From Pictodentalium vernedei (lineage: Eukaryota; Mollusca; Scaphopoda; Dentaliida; Dentaliidae), in contig CM062297.1 in assembly GCA_031216915.1 (NCBI GenBank), forward strand, positions 538,678,971 to 538,742,970: 64,000 nt of DNA, written 5' to 3'. Made by a program: the position numbers and the translations under genes. The notes under the pieces are model-generated. The model ran no database searches and was not told where the DNA came from. It saw only the letters and a list, made by a program, of their open reading frames with translations. Positions 21,438-33,009 of the stretch are shown one piece after another. Position 1 is the stretch's first letter. Each line of letters starts with the position of its first letter.

Positions 21438-22148
21438 TGCAGGCAGCCAGTAGGCAGGCAGGCACAGGCAGGCAGGAACATGCAGGCAGGCGCAGGCAGG
21501 CTCAGACCGAGGCATACAGGCGCACAGGCAGGCGGGCAGCTGTGCTCTTTCACACAGGCATGGCTGTTGAATGGTCAATATCGAAGTCAGGGCGGGCTTG
21601 ATGTTAGGCAGGTAGTTAGGTAGACAGACTGCGCGCAGGCATCTAGTGAATACAGGCAGGCACAGACAGGCAGGCAGGCACAAGCAGGCAGGCAGGCAGG
21701 CAGGCAGGCAGGCACGCAGGTAGGCGTGCAGGCAGACTCGGGTAGGCGCAGGCAGGCTCGCAGACAGGAAGGCAGGCGCGCGGGCATTTCTAACAGCTCT
21801 TCCGACTGTACTCTTTCACACAGGCGTGGTGAATAGTTAAAATCGAAGTCAGGGCTGGCTTGATGTCAGGCAGGTAGATAAACAGACAGGCTGTGTTCAG
21901 GCACAGGCAGGGAGGCGCTGGTAAGCGCACACAGGCAGGCTCAGGCAGGCACGTCGGCAGGTGCGCATGCAGGCAGGCAGGCACAGGCACTCGGGCAGGC
22001 AGGCAGGTGCAGGCAAGCGCGCAGGGCTGCTGATGCGCAGCCATTTCTAACAACTCTTCCAACTGTTCTCTTTCTCACAGGCATGACTGTTGAATGGTTA
22101 AAATCGCAGTCTGGTGGGGCGGGCGGGCGGGCGGGCGGGCAGGCAGGC
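21438..22148. repeat. Module G, CAGG/GGGC block 3
   Basis: Core-plus-array units, with an uninterrupted CAGG stretch around 21684-21712 and six GGGC units at 22117-22140. A reverse-strand ORF of 130 codons (21291-21683) spans the A-like end of F and the CCTG reading of this array. It is not supported as a gene. Confidence 0.93.
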
Positions 22149-22751
22149 ATTTCTAACAACTCTTCTGATTGTACTCTTTTACACGGGCATGACAGGTGAA
22201 TGTTTAAAATCGAAGTCAGGGCGGGCTTGCTGTCAAGCAGGTAGGTAGACTGACAGACTGCATTTCACAAAATTCCAGCCATAATTGCTAAAAATCCATA
22301 TCTACTTCTCTGAAACCACGTGCATACCTACTTCTCTGAAACCACATGCTCAGGGTTAAGTTAGAAATCAACAGCATCACAGCAATACTGCCTAGGAAAT
22401 AGTCACCACACATTTATCTATTCTGTTACAATAAAAAATCAGTAAAAAGAGGGTTAACAGACTGTTCTCTTTCACACTGGCATGACTGTTGTATGGTTCA
22501 TGACGAAGTCAGGGCAGGCAGGCATTTCTGACAACTCTTCCGACTCAGCCATAATTGCAGGAAATCCATATCCACTTCTCTGTAACCGCACATGTAGGGT
22601 TAACTTAGAATTCAACAGCATTATAGCAATGCTGCTTTGCACACATTTATGAATTCTCTACAGAGGGTTAATGGATATTCAAATAGGAAAAACAGCATCT
22701 GGAGAATGCTGGTCAGCTACTAATGATATTATACAAATAAGTAAAACGTTA
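22149..22751. repeat. Module H, copy 5
   Basis: Colinear with 5439-6041 and 55821-56425, including the doubled CTACTTCTCTGAAACCAC. The second core has GGTTCATGACG where its relatives have GGTTAATGACG. Confidence 0.88.
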
Positions 22752-23866
22752 ATCACAGCTTGACAGTTACTGATAACAACAAGCTTGAGAAATTTTAACT
22801 GGCATCAGCAAAGTAAACCACTTTTATAAAGAATTTGAGGGTAGTCCAATTCAAGGCCTGAAAACTGTATGAAGGGTAAAACTTTGAATAAAACATATAA
22901 CAGCAAAATTATTCTAGGATGTAAGCTCTATCTTCTCATGGGAAAAACTTCGAGAAAATATGTCTTCAGTGCTGAGAAATCGCACCTGAAAGTTGGCGAA
23001 AACAACAATTATTCCGACAGTACCCTTATGGGAACTCCCAAATCTGGCAAGGGTTAAACTTTTTATAATAATATATAGAACAAAAGTTGTCATACTTTGA
23101 CAGCTGCATGCAGCCATAGAAAACATTCAGCGCTCAATCAATTAGATATGGAGTAAATTGACACTTAAACTTACCAAATTCTAAAAAAAATTGAGTTTTC
23201 TTGGACGGTACCTACATTTAGGCAACCAGAATAGGCATAGGGTTAAACATTACAACCAAACTTACAACAGCAAATATTCTCGGTAGGCAATTGTGAATAT
23301 GGACATGCAAATCATTTTTCAATATTTCATTCCAAAATGGAAGAAAACTAACTCAAAATGGGCGAATTTTAGGTAGACTTTAGAGTACTCTGATACAAGG
23401 CTCGAAAACTGGATGAAGACTAAAACTTTGAATAAAACATATAACAGCAAAATTGTTCTTGGATAAATGCCCAATCTTTTCATTGGACCTGATTTGAGAA
23501 AATTTGGTTGCAATGCTGAGAAATCGCATGTGAATGTTGGCAATTTTCGCCAAAAATGCATTTTCGGGTGAAGTTTGTGGCAAAATATCGTCAACGTGGG
23601 TAATACTGCCTATGCAGACAGATGCAGGTGGACATGCTTCAAATACTAGAAACGTTTCAGCCCAATCGCCCAGAGCATTTTTGAGAATTGGGGCAAAACG
23701 TGACATTTTGACTACATTTTTCACGGCATTGGCAGAAAACGAAAAACTTCAGAAATGCCATGACCCAGGTGAGAAACATCGCATGGTGCTCTACAAGTGT
23801 GCTGAATTTCAACAAAATCGTACAGACCGTTTTCGCGTAATCCGACAGACAAGAATCGGTGAAAGG
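22752..23866. repeat. Module A, copy 5
   Basis: Nearly identical to copy 11 (56426-57540). A 2-bp deletion at about 23348 (AAAACTAACTC for AAAACTGAACTC) distinguishes them. It ends GACAGACAAGAATCGGTGAAAGG. Confidence 0.92.
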
Positions 23867-23893
23867 AAAAAAAAAAAAAAAAAAAAAAAAAAA
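23867..23893. repeat. Poly-A tract without hairpin
   Basis: 27 uninterrupted A directly abut CTAGATTTTT of module C. Arms 1 and 2 of the boundary hairpin element are absent. Confidence 0.96.
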
Positions 23894-24075
23894 CTAGATT
23901 TTTCGATTTCAAGAAATCGAGAGATTCACCTATTCCGCTTGTCTTTTTAGGCAGCGGCGAAATAAGATTGCATATAGAGCTGCTAGTTTTTTAGGCTATA
24001 TTAAGTGCATAGCCGATAGAAAACTCCCTACAGTGTCTAACAATTCTTTCCGCAATACTCTTTCACATTGTCGTG
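23894..24075. repeat. Module C, 3' truncated unit
   Basis: It stops at CACATTGTCGTGA and continues TATGGCATCGTAG of D. This C/D deletion joint is shared by all three D-III copies (24076, 58219, 62755), so it marks that lineage. Confidence 0.9.
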
Positions 24076-24986
24076 ATATGGCATCGTAGATTGTGGCGAA
24101 TGTTTTCATAGCAGCGATTCCAAATTTTCAGTGTTTGTTCGTGAAGCTCGCCCGAACTCGGCCATATTATTGGAATGTCCCGAAGCCAGACATGGGCGTC
24201 GTGGCGGCCACCCCTCTGCCTCAACCCACCCCCGAACATGCACGTATGCTTTTCTGACATTCAGCATGATAGAATGGGAAATTTGTGGTGCTCTGTGTGT
24301 CCAAAGATGCGGTAACTATTTGTTAAGGATGTTTGAAACATTGGAAGTCGGCCTAGAATTGGCCGAGATATAGCGTTTTGATGAGTGGAGGTAATTGCTT
24401 GAATTTGGTCCTTTCCTGGCACATGCGAACTGGCGGTGGGTGTATGTCTGGGGTTGTAGCAGTGTTCCCCCCTCTGAGGTAGTTCCGTTTGAAATTTTGC
24501 ATTCTCAGTTACTGGTGGAGAGATGCTGATGACTGAAAGATGCATTGTGTACACTGACGCCAAATGGACCTCGCCAAGCTGGTAACAGTTAGATATTTGT
24601 CAGAAATGAAAAGTGCACAGTAATCGCGCATGGGTTAATGGCGAAAAGGCGGTAATTTGGCTAATTTGACATAAAAATTGAGCAGACAGCAGTGTCGCTC
24701 CTACGTCACTGTGTCCAGACCACCGAAGGCAGCCACGCGAAATGTTCAGATGTTGTTCTACTTTCCCTGCTTGACAGGATAATATCTTTATCGAGTGGAG
24801 TAACTGTCTGAGGACAACGTGAATTGCGTGGAAACCGGGGGGACAATTCGTCCCAACTCTATTCCCAATGCAATGACGTTTTCATTCACTATTTACCTGT
24901 CACCAGTCGAGTTTTACTTTATTTGTGTCTATTTGATGAACTGTTCAGCTTTAAATATTAGCACATTTATATGGGACATAAAGTTT
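24076..24986. repeat. Module D-III, copy 1
   Basis: Starts within the D 5' part because of the C/D deletion. Diagnostic changes are GTTCGTGAAGCTCG, GCCAGACATGGGCGTCG and CTACGTCACTGTGTCC (one base shorter than other subtypes). The GGGACGATTCGTCCC palindrome is altered to GGGACAATTCGTCCC. One half-unit only. Confidence 0.9.
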
Positions 24987-25880
24987 GTATGGTTAATGTC
25001 GAATTCAAGGCAGGCGGTCGGTCGAGTGGGCGGGCGTTAGGGCATGCATGCAAGTAGACAGGCAGTCCTGTCTAACAGCTCTTCCGACCGTACTCTTTTA
25101 CTCTGGCATGACTGGTGTATGGTTGAAATCGAAGTAAGGGCGGGCTTGCTCTCAGGCAGTTTGGTTGGCAAAAAAACAGAAGGCATTCCGTATTCCATTC
25201 ATAATTGCTGGAAATCCATATCTACTTCCCATAATTGCTGGAAATCCATATCTACTTCTTTGAAACCACGCGTGCAGGGTTAAGTTAGAAATCAACAATG
25301 CCAGCACAAATTTACGAATTCAATTTCAATAAAAATCAGTAAATGAAGGTTAAAGAATATTTTGAAAATTACAGTTTTTCACACAGTACTCTCAAATAGC
25401 TTTGAATATGAACAGGTTGCAAAGAATATTTTGAAAATTACAGTTTTTCACGCAGTACCCTCAAATAGCTTTGATTACGAAAGGGTTACACAAGTCACAG
25501 TAATATTGAAATCATTTGTATAAGTGATAAAATGAAAAGAGTTGTCTGGAGAATGAATAGTGGTCAGCTATAAAGGATAGCATAAATAAATAAAGCATCT
25601 CAGTTTCCAAAGATCATCAATCACAGCTTGACAGAGTTTCTGGTGCACAGAAAACATTCAGCGCTGAATCAATTAGGATGGAGTTAATTGTCACTGGAAC
25701 TGAAAATGTTTTTTTTTTGGATGGAACCTACCTTTATGATGCTAGAATGGGCATAGGGTTAAACTTTACAACAACTCTTAAAACAGAAAATATGCTCAGT
25801 AGGCAATTGTGAATACGCACATGCAAATCATTTTCGATATTCCGTTCCAAAGAGGAAGACAAGTGAATGCGCGCGATCAG
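24987..25880. repeat. Module F, copy 3
   Basis: Two 30-bp repeats at 25200 and 25230, the first ending CTTCC. Both copies of the 69-bp repeat are present (GAATATGAACAGGTTGC variant between them). It runs into GCGCGATCAGGCATCGGG, a lead specific to the D-III lineage. Confidence 0.9.
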
Positions 25881-26631
25881 GCATCGGGTGCGGGCAGGCA
25901 GGCAGGCAGGCAGGCAGGAACATGCAGGCAGGCTCAGACCGAGGCAGACAGGCACACAGGCAGGCGGGCAACTGTACTCTTTCACACAGGCATTGAATGG
26001 TTAAAATCGAAGTCAGGGCGGGCTTGATGTTAGGCAGGTAGATAGGTAGTCAGACTGTGCGCAGGCATCTAGTGCATACAGGCAGGCACAGGCAGGCAGG
26101 CAGGCACAAGCAGTCAGGCAGGCAGGCACGCAGGTGTCCAGGCAGACTTGGGCAAGCGCAGGCAGGCGCAGGAAGGCTCAAAGGCAGGCTCGCAGACAGG
26201 AAGGCAGGTGCGCAGGCATTTCTAACAACTCTTCCGACTCTGCTCGTTCACAGAGGCGTGACTGGCGAATAGTTAAAATCGAAGTCAGGGCTGGCTTGAT
26301 GTCAGGCAGGTAGGTAAACAGACAGACTGTGTGCAGGCGCAGACATGGAGACACTGGTAAGCGCAGACAGGCACGCAGGCAGGCTCAAGCAGGCTCAGGA
26401 AGGCACGCCGGCAGGTGCGCATGCAGGCAGGCAGGCAGTCACAGGCAGTGGGCAGGCAGGCGCAGGCAAGCGAGCAGGAGGGCTGGCGCGCAGGCATTTT
26501 TAACAATTCTTCAAACTGTTCTCTTTCTCACATGCATGACTGATGAATGGTTAAAATCGAAGTCAGGGTAGGCTTGATGTTGGGCAGGTAGAGAGGCAGG
26601 CAGACAGACTGCAGGCAGGCAGGCACGCAGG
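25881..26631. repeat. Module G, CAGG block 4
   Basis: Four core-plus-array units with more degenerate CAGG arrays (CAGGAAGG, CAAGCAGG) and no long GGGC run, unlike the blocks that follow D-II. Confidence 0.92.
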
Positions 26632-27355
26632 CATTTCTAACAACTCCTCGGAATGTACCCTTTCACACAGGCATAACAGGTGAATGATTAAAATCGAAGT
26701 CAGGACGGGCTTGCTGGCAGGCAGGTAAGTAGACTGACAGACTACATTTCATAATATTCCAGCCATAATTGCTGAGAATCCATATCTACTTCTTTGAAAC
26801 TACGTGCAAAGGGATAAATTAGAAATCAACAGCATCATAGCAATACTGCTTAGGAAATAGTGTCACCACACATTTATTAAAAAATCAGTAACAAAAGGGT
26901 TAACAGACCGTTCTTTCACATTGGCATGACTGTTGTATGGTTAATGTTAAAGTCAGGGCAGGTGGGCATTTCTGACAACTCTTCCGACTCTACCCTTTCA
27001 CACAGAAATGACTGGTGAATGGTTAAAATGGAATTCAGGGCGCGTTTCCTGTCAGGCAGGTAGGTTGGCATACACACTGACAGGCCGTATTTCATATTCC
27101 AGCCATATTTGCTGGAAATCCATTTTTAATTCTCTGTAACCACGCATGCAGGGTTAAGTAAGAAATCAACAGCATTATAGCAGTATTGGTTTGTTGGAAT
27201 AAAAATCAATAAAAGAGGGTTAATGAGTATTTTGAAAAGTGCAGTTTTTTTCCAGGCAGTACTGTACTCTGTATGAAATAAGAAAAACAGCATCTGGAGA
27301 ATGCTGGTCAGTTAAAATCATATTACACAAAATGAAACACCTGTGGTGATGATCA
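26632..27355. repeat. Module H, copy 6
   Basis: Carries AACTCCTCGGAATG, GAAACTACGTGC and AATGGAATTCAGGGCGCG variants shared with 60702-61443. It lacks about 19 bp near 26877 (CATTTATTAAAAAATCAG) that the other copy retains. Confidence 0.87.
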
Positions 27356-28405
27356 ATCACATTTGACACTTACTGATAACAACACTTGAGCAATATTATA
27401 CCAGCAAAGTGAACAACTTTTAAAAAGAATTTGAGGGTACTCCAATTCAAGGCCGAAAACTGGGTGAAGAGCAAAACTTTGAATAAAACATATAACAGCA
27501 ATATTGTTCTAGAATGTACGCCCTATCTTCTCAAGGAAAAAACTTTGAGAAAATATGTCTCCAGTCTTGAGAAATCGCATGTGAAAGTTGGCGAAAACAG
27601 CAATTATTCCGACAGTACCCTTATGGGAGCTCCCAAACCTGCCAAGGGTTAAACTTTTTACAATAACATATAGAACAAAAGTTGTTGTACTTTGACAGCT
27701 GCATGCAGCCATAGAAAACATTCAGCGCTCAATCAATTAGATATGGAGTAAATTGACAATTAAAGTTACCAAATTCTAAAAAATTGAAGTGTTCTTGGAC
27801 GGTACCTACTTTTAGGCAACCAGAATGGGCAACCAAACTTACAACAGCAAATATGATCAGTAGGCAATTGTGAATGCGGACATGTAAATTATTTTTCGAT
27901 ATTCCATTCCAAAGTGGAAGAAAAATTAACTCAAAATGAGCGAATTTTAGGTAAACTTTTAGGGTCCTCTGATTCAAGGCCCGAAAACTGGGTGAAAGCT
28001 AAAACTATGAATAAAACATATAACAGCAAAATTGTTCTTGGATGAATGCCAAATCTTCTCACTGGACGTGATTTGAGAAAATGTGGTTGCAGTGCTGAGA
28101 AATCGCATGTGAATGTTGGCAATTTTCGCCAAAAATGCATTTTCGGGTGACGTTTGTGGCAAAACAGGGTCAACGTGGGTAACACTGCCTATGCAGACAG
28201 ATACAAGTGCACATGCTTCAAACACTGTGAACGTTTCGGCCCAATCGCCCAGAGCATTTTTGAGAATTGGGGCAAAACGTGACATTTTGGCTACATTTTG
28301 TACGATTTTGGCAGAAAACGAAAAACTTCAGAAATGCCATGACCCAGGTGAGAAACTTCGCATGATGCTCTATAGATGTGCCGAATTTCAACAAAATCGT
28401 ACAGA
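27356..28405. repeat. Module A, copy 6 (truncated, no poly-A)
   Basis: A 20-bp internal loss at about 27830 (GGGCAACCAAAC for GGGCATAGGGTTAAA..CCAAAC). The 3' end is cut at ATCGTACAGA, so the TTTTCGCG tail, the poly-A, the hairpin and the first 40 bp of C are all missing. Confidence 0.9.
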
Positions 28406-28606
28406 TTCCGCTTGTCTTTTTAGGCAGCGACGAAATAAGATTGCATATAGAGCTGGTAGGTTTTTAGGCTATATTAAGTGCATAGCCGATAGAAAACTCC
28501 CTGCAGTGTCTAACAATTCTTTCGGCAATACTATTTCGCACTGGCGTGAATGCTGTATGGTTAATCTCCAAGTTAGGGCTAAATAGCAAACCTGTTGAAC
28601 ACATCG
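28406..28606. repeat. Module C, 5' truncated unit
   Basis: Begins TTCCGCTTGTCTTTTTAGGC, without the CTAG opening or palindrome. AGATT at the joint occurs in the C sequence upstream of this point (GAGATTCACC), a possible short shared sequence. Confidence 0.88.
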
Positions 28607-29940
28607 TGTATACTTAATAATAACAACATGTGCGTATGTGGCATCACAGATTGTGGCGAATGTTTTCGTAGCAGCGATTCCAAACTTTCAGTGTTTGTTG
28701 TTTGTTCTTGAAGTTCGTGCAAACTCTGTCATATTATTAGAAAGTCCCGAAACCAAGCATGGGCCCGTCGTGGGACCCCCCCCCCCCCCCCACACACACA
28801 CACACACACACTGCACATACGCTTTCCCGACGTTCAAAAATGCAAAATTGATGTCGCTCTCCATGTGAAACCACGTCGAAACTATTTGTGAAAAATGAGT
28901 GAAAATTTCATGGAAATCGGCCTAGAACTGGCTCAGATATAGCGTTTTGATGAGTGGCGGTGATAGTTTTTAATTTGGTGCTGTTCTAACCAGTGCAACC
29001 TGACGCTGGGTGTATGTCTGGGGTTGTGGCACTGTGCCCTCTCTGAGGTAGTTCCACTTGAATCGTTTTGATTCACAGTCACCGGTGGAGAGATGCTGCT
29101 GACAGAAAGATGCTTTGTGTACACTGGCGCCAAATGCACCCCGTGAAGCTGGTAACAGTTAGAAAATTGCCAAAAATGAAAAGTGGACAGAAATCGCGCA
29201 TGGGTTAATGGCGAAAATGCGGTAATTTGGCTAATTTGACATTAAAATTGAACAGACAGCAGTGTCGCTCATATGCCCACTGCGTCCAGGCCAGTGAAGG
29301 CAGATACACGAAATCTTCAGATGTTGTTCTACTATCCTTGCTTGACAGGCTAGTATCTTTTGTCGAGTGGCGTTACCGCGTGGGAACAACGTGGATCCCG
29401 TGGAAACCATGGGGGCGATTCGTCCCTACTCTATTCCCAATGCAATGCCGTTTCCATTCACTATTTACCTACCACAAGTCGGTCGAGTTTGGCACCATTT
29501 TCTGTCGATTTGATGAATTGTTCAGCTTTAAATATTCGCACATTCACATTCGATAGAAAGTGTGGAGTTAAACTGCTTATTTTAGGCCGTCCCGACAGAA
29601 ACTGACAACTTGACACGGTGGTGAAAAAGCCGTCATCTGGCTAATTTAACATTCAAATTGAACAGATACATTGTTGGATATACGCCAATTATGTCCCGAC
29701 CGTGCAATACAGCAACTTCAAATTCTCAGAGTGTGTTCTACTCTCCCTGGCCGACAGCTTAGTATCTTTGCCGAGTGCCGAGACCGCGTGGAAACACCGC
29801 GGATCAGGTGGAAACCGAGGGCATGATTCGTCCCTACTTTTATTCTCAATTCAACGGCTTTTTCCATTCATTATTTACCTGTCACCGACTGAGTTTGGCA
29901 TTATATCTGTTTATTTGATGAACTTTTCAACCTTAACTAT
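28607..29940. repeat. Module D-IV, copy 1
   Basis: The most diverged D subtype: TTTGTTGTTTGTTC duplication, GTTCGTGCAAAC, and a homopolymer of 16 C (28776-28791) followed by a CA microsatellite to 28811 in place of the usual CT-rich stretch. Both half-units are present (CTGGCTAATTTAACATT in the second). The palindrome is degraded to GGGGCGATTCGTCCC. Confidence 0.9.
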
Positions 29941-30073
29941 TTGCGGCTTCATGTTGCACCACCGAAAGGCCAATGGACGGTTACAGTGTTGAGAAATCAC
30001 CTTTGAAAGTTGGCGAAAGCAACAATTATTCCGACTGTACCGTTATGGGATCTCTCAAATCTGCAAGGGTTAA
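29941..30073. repeat. Module E' stub, copy 1
   Basis: It opens like E (TTGCGGCTTCATG, CACCGAAAGGCC) but then follows an A-type half-unit (GTTGAGAAATCACC, AAGTTGGCGAAAGC, ATTCCGACTGTACCG). It ends after a doubled GGTTAACCTCGGTTAAATTC. Confidence 0.83.
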
Positions 30074-31376
30074 CCTCGGTTAAATTCTGTTGGAACTAAA
30101 ATCAGTAAAAGAGAGTCAGCAGACTGTGCTCTTTCACACTGGCATGAATGTAGCATGGTTAATGTCGAAGTCAGGGCAGGCAGGCAGGCAGGCTGGCGGG
30201 TATACAGGCTTTTTTCGGGAAGGCAGGCAAGTAGTTTTAACAACTCTTTCAACTGAACTCTCACAGAGACATGCCAGGTGAATGGTTAAACTCGAAGTCA
30301 GGGCATGCTTGCTGTCAGGCAGGTAGGTAGGCAGACAGACTGGTAAACTGCATTTTCATATTATTCCAGCCATAATTGCTGGAAAATCCATATCTACTTC
30401 TCTGAAACCACACGTACAGGGTTAAGTTAGAAATCAACAGCATAACAGCAATATTGCTTAGGAAATAGTGCGAGCACACATTTATCAATTCTGTTGCAAT
30501 AAAAATCAGTAAAAGAGGGTTAACCTACTGTTCTCTTTCACACTGGTATGAATGTTGTATGGTTGATGTCGAAGCCAGGGCAGGCAGGTAGGCTGGCGGG
30601 CGGTTTAGCAGGCTTTTTTCGGGCTGGCACACAGGCAAACAGGCAGGCAGGCATTTCTAGCAACTCTTCCGACTGTACTCTTTCACACAGGCATGACAGG
30701 TGAATGGTTAAATCGAAGTCAGGACAGGCCTGCTGTCAAGGCAGATAGACTGACAGACTGCATTTCATAATATTCCAGCCATAATTGCTGAAAATCCATA
30801 TCTACTTCTCTGAAACCATGTGCACGGGGTTAAGTTAGAGTTAGAAATCAACAGCATCATAGCAATACTGCTTAGGAAATAGTGTCACCACAAATATTTC
30901 TCTATTCAGTTGCAATTAAAAAATCAGTAACAAAAGGGTTAACAGAGGGTTCTCTTTCACACTGGCATGACTGTTGTATGGTTAATGTTGAAGTCAGGGC
31001 AGGTGGGCATTTCTGACAGCTCTTCCAACTCTACTCTTTCACACAGAAATGACTGGTGATTGGTTAAAATCGAATTCAGGGCGTGCTTGCTGTCTGGCAG
31101 GTAGGTTGGCATACACACTGGCAGACCGTATTTCATATTATTCCAGCCACATTTGCTGGAAATCCATATCTAATTCTCTGTAACCACGCATGCAGGGTTA
31201 AGTTAGAAATCAACAGCATTATAGCAATATTGGTTTGTTGGAATAAAAACCAGTAAAAGAGTGTTAATGAGTGTTTTGAAAAGGGCATTTTTTCTCTATT
31301 AAATAAGAAAAACAGCATCTGGAGAATGCTTGTCAGTTAAAATCATCTTACACAAATAAACACCTGTTGTCTATCA
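30074..31376. repeat. Module H, copy 7 (long form)
   Basis: Three or more core units with two small CAGG patches (about 30175-30235 and 30575-30655), each followed by CAGGCTTTTTTCGGG-type sequence. The last third is the subtype shared with 11954-12510. Confidence 0.87.
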
Positions 31377-32483
31377 ATCATATTTGACACTTACTGATAA
31401 CAACGCTTGAGAAATATTATACCCGCTAAGTGTACAACTTTTAAAACGAATTTGTGGGTACTCCAATTCAAGGCCCGAAAACTGGGTGAAGAGTAATACT
31501 TTGAATAAAACATATAACAGCAATATTGTTCTAGGATGTACGCCCTATCTTCTCATGAAAAAAACTTTGAGAAAATATGTCTCCAGTGTTGAGAAATCGC
31601 ATGTGAAAGTTGGCGAAAACAGCAATTATTCCGACAGTACCCTTATGGGAGCTCCCAAATCTGCCAAGGGTTAAACTTTTTATAATAACATATAGAACAA
31701 AAGTTATTGTACTTTGACAGCTGCATGCAGCCATAGAAAACATTCAGCACTCAATCAATTAGCTATGGAGTAAATTGACACTTAAAGTTACCAAATTCTA
31801 AAAAATTGAAGTTTTCTTGGACGGTACCTACTTTTAGGCAACCAGAATGGGCATAGGGTTGAACTTTACAACCAAACTTACAACAGAAAATATGATTGGT
31901 AGGCAATTGTGAATGCGGACATGTAAATTATTTTTCAATATTCCATTCCAAAGTGGAAGAAAACTGAACTCAAAATGAGCGCATTTTAGGTAGACTTTTA
32001 GGGTACTCTGATTCAAGGCCCGAAAACTGGGTGAAAGCTAAAACTATGAATAAAACATATAACAGCAAAATTGTTCTTGGATGAATGCCCAATCTTCTCA
32101 CTGGAAGTGATTTAACAAAATGTGATTGCAGTGCTGAGAAATCGCAAGTGAATGTTGGCATTTTTCGCCAAAAATGCATTTTCGGGTGACGTTTGTGGCA
32201 AAACAGGGTCAACGTGGGTAATACTGCCTATGCAGACAGATGCAAGTGCACATGCTTCAAATACTACGAACGTTTCGGCCCAATCGCCCAGAGCGTTTTT
32301 GAGAATTGGGGCAAAACGTGACATTTTGGCTACATTTTGTACGATTTTGGCAGAAAACGAAAAACTTCAGAAAGGCCATGACCCAGGTGAGAAACTTCGC
32401 ATGGTGCTCTACAAGTGTGCTGAATTTCAGCAAAATCGTACAGACCGTTTTCGCGTAATCCGTCAGACAAGAATCGGTGAAAG
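31377..32483. repeat. Module A, copy 7 (mosaic)
   Basis: Matches copy 3 at a fixed 18,866-bp offset up to about 32370. The last 90 bp (GCATGGTGCTCTACAAGTG, ATCGGTGAAAG) then match copies 5, 9 and 11 instead. The switch lies within the common GCCATGACCCAGGTGAGAAA stretch. Confidence 0.9.
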
Positions 32484-32497
32484 AAAAAAAAAAAAAA
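32484..32497. repeat. Short poly-A without hairpin
   Basis: 14 A directly before CTAG of module C, the shortest A/C boundary tract in the window. Because it is short, an ORF of 189 codons reads through A into C here (32152-32721), which is fortuitous. Confidence 0.95.
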
Positions 32498-32738
32498 CTA
32501 GATTTTTCGATTTCAAGAAATCGAGAGATTCACCTATTCCGCTTGTTTTTTTAGGCAGGCAGCGGCGAAATAAGATTGTATATAGAGCTGGTAGGTTTTT
32601 AGGCTATATTAAGTGCATAGCCGATAGAAAACTCCCTACAGTGTTTAACAATTCTTTCGGCAATACTCTTTCACATTGGCGTGAATACTGTATGGTTAAT
32701 GTCCAAGTTAGGGTTAAATAGCACACCTGTTGAACAGA
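32498..32738. repeat. Module C, single unit leading to G
   Basis: It ends GATCGTACCCGTCCAACCCC and runs into a CAGG array, not into D. This is the intact counterpart of the damaged joint at 16515-16645. Confidence 0.9.
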
Positions 32739-32972
32739 TCGTACCCGTCCAACCCCCCACATGCAGACAGGCAGGCAGGCAGGCACAGGCAGTCGGGCAG
32801 GCAGGCGCACAGGAAGGCGCAGGCATGCGCGCAGGACGGCTGGCGCGCAGGCATTTTTAACAACTCTTCCAACTGTTCTCTTTCTCACAGGCATGACTTT
32901 TGAATGGTTAAAATCGAATTCAGGATAGGCTTGATGTTAGGCAGGTAGATAGGCAGACAGACATGCAGACTG

Positions 32973-33008
<36 letters not shown>

Positions 33009-33009
33009 C
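32739..33009. repeat. Module G, CAGG block 5
   Basis: Two arrays around one core (about 32850-32940). The second holds roughly eight CAGG in a row at about 32975-33008. Relatives of both arrays are at 16645-16890. Confidence 0.9.

Noticed and set aside
23534..23950. ORFs ending in Lys runs before module C (also at 41451, 51552, 57209)
   Set aside because: The Lys runs are translated poly-A; the upstream part is the A-module repeat.
28791..28811. CA microsatellite as a retrotransposon tail
   Set aside because: It sits inside D-IV where D relatives have CT-rich DNA, so local slippage is the simpler explanation.
32152..32721. Longest ORF of the window (189 codons, + strand)
   Set aside because: It runs through the end of A, a short poly-A (a Lys run) and module C. 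Other copies with different poly-A length break the frame.
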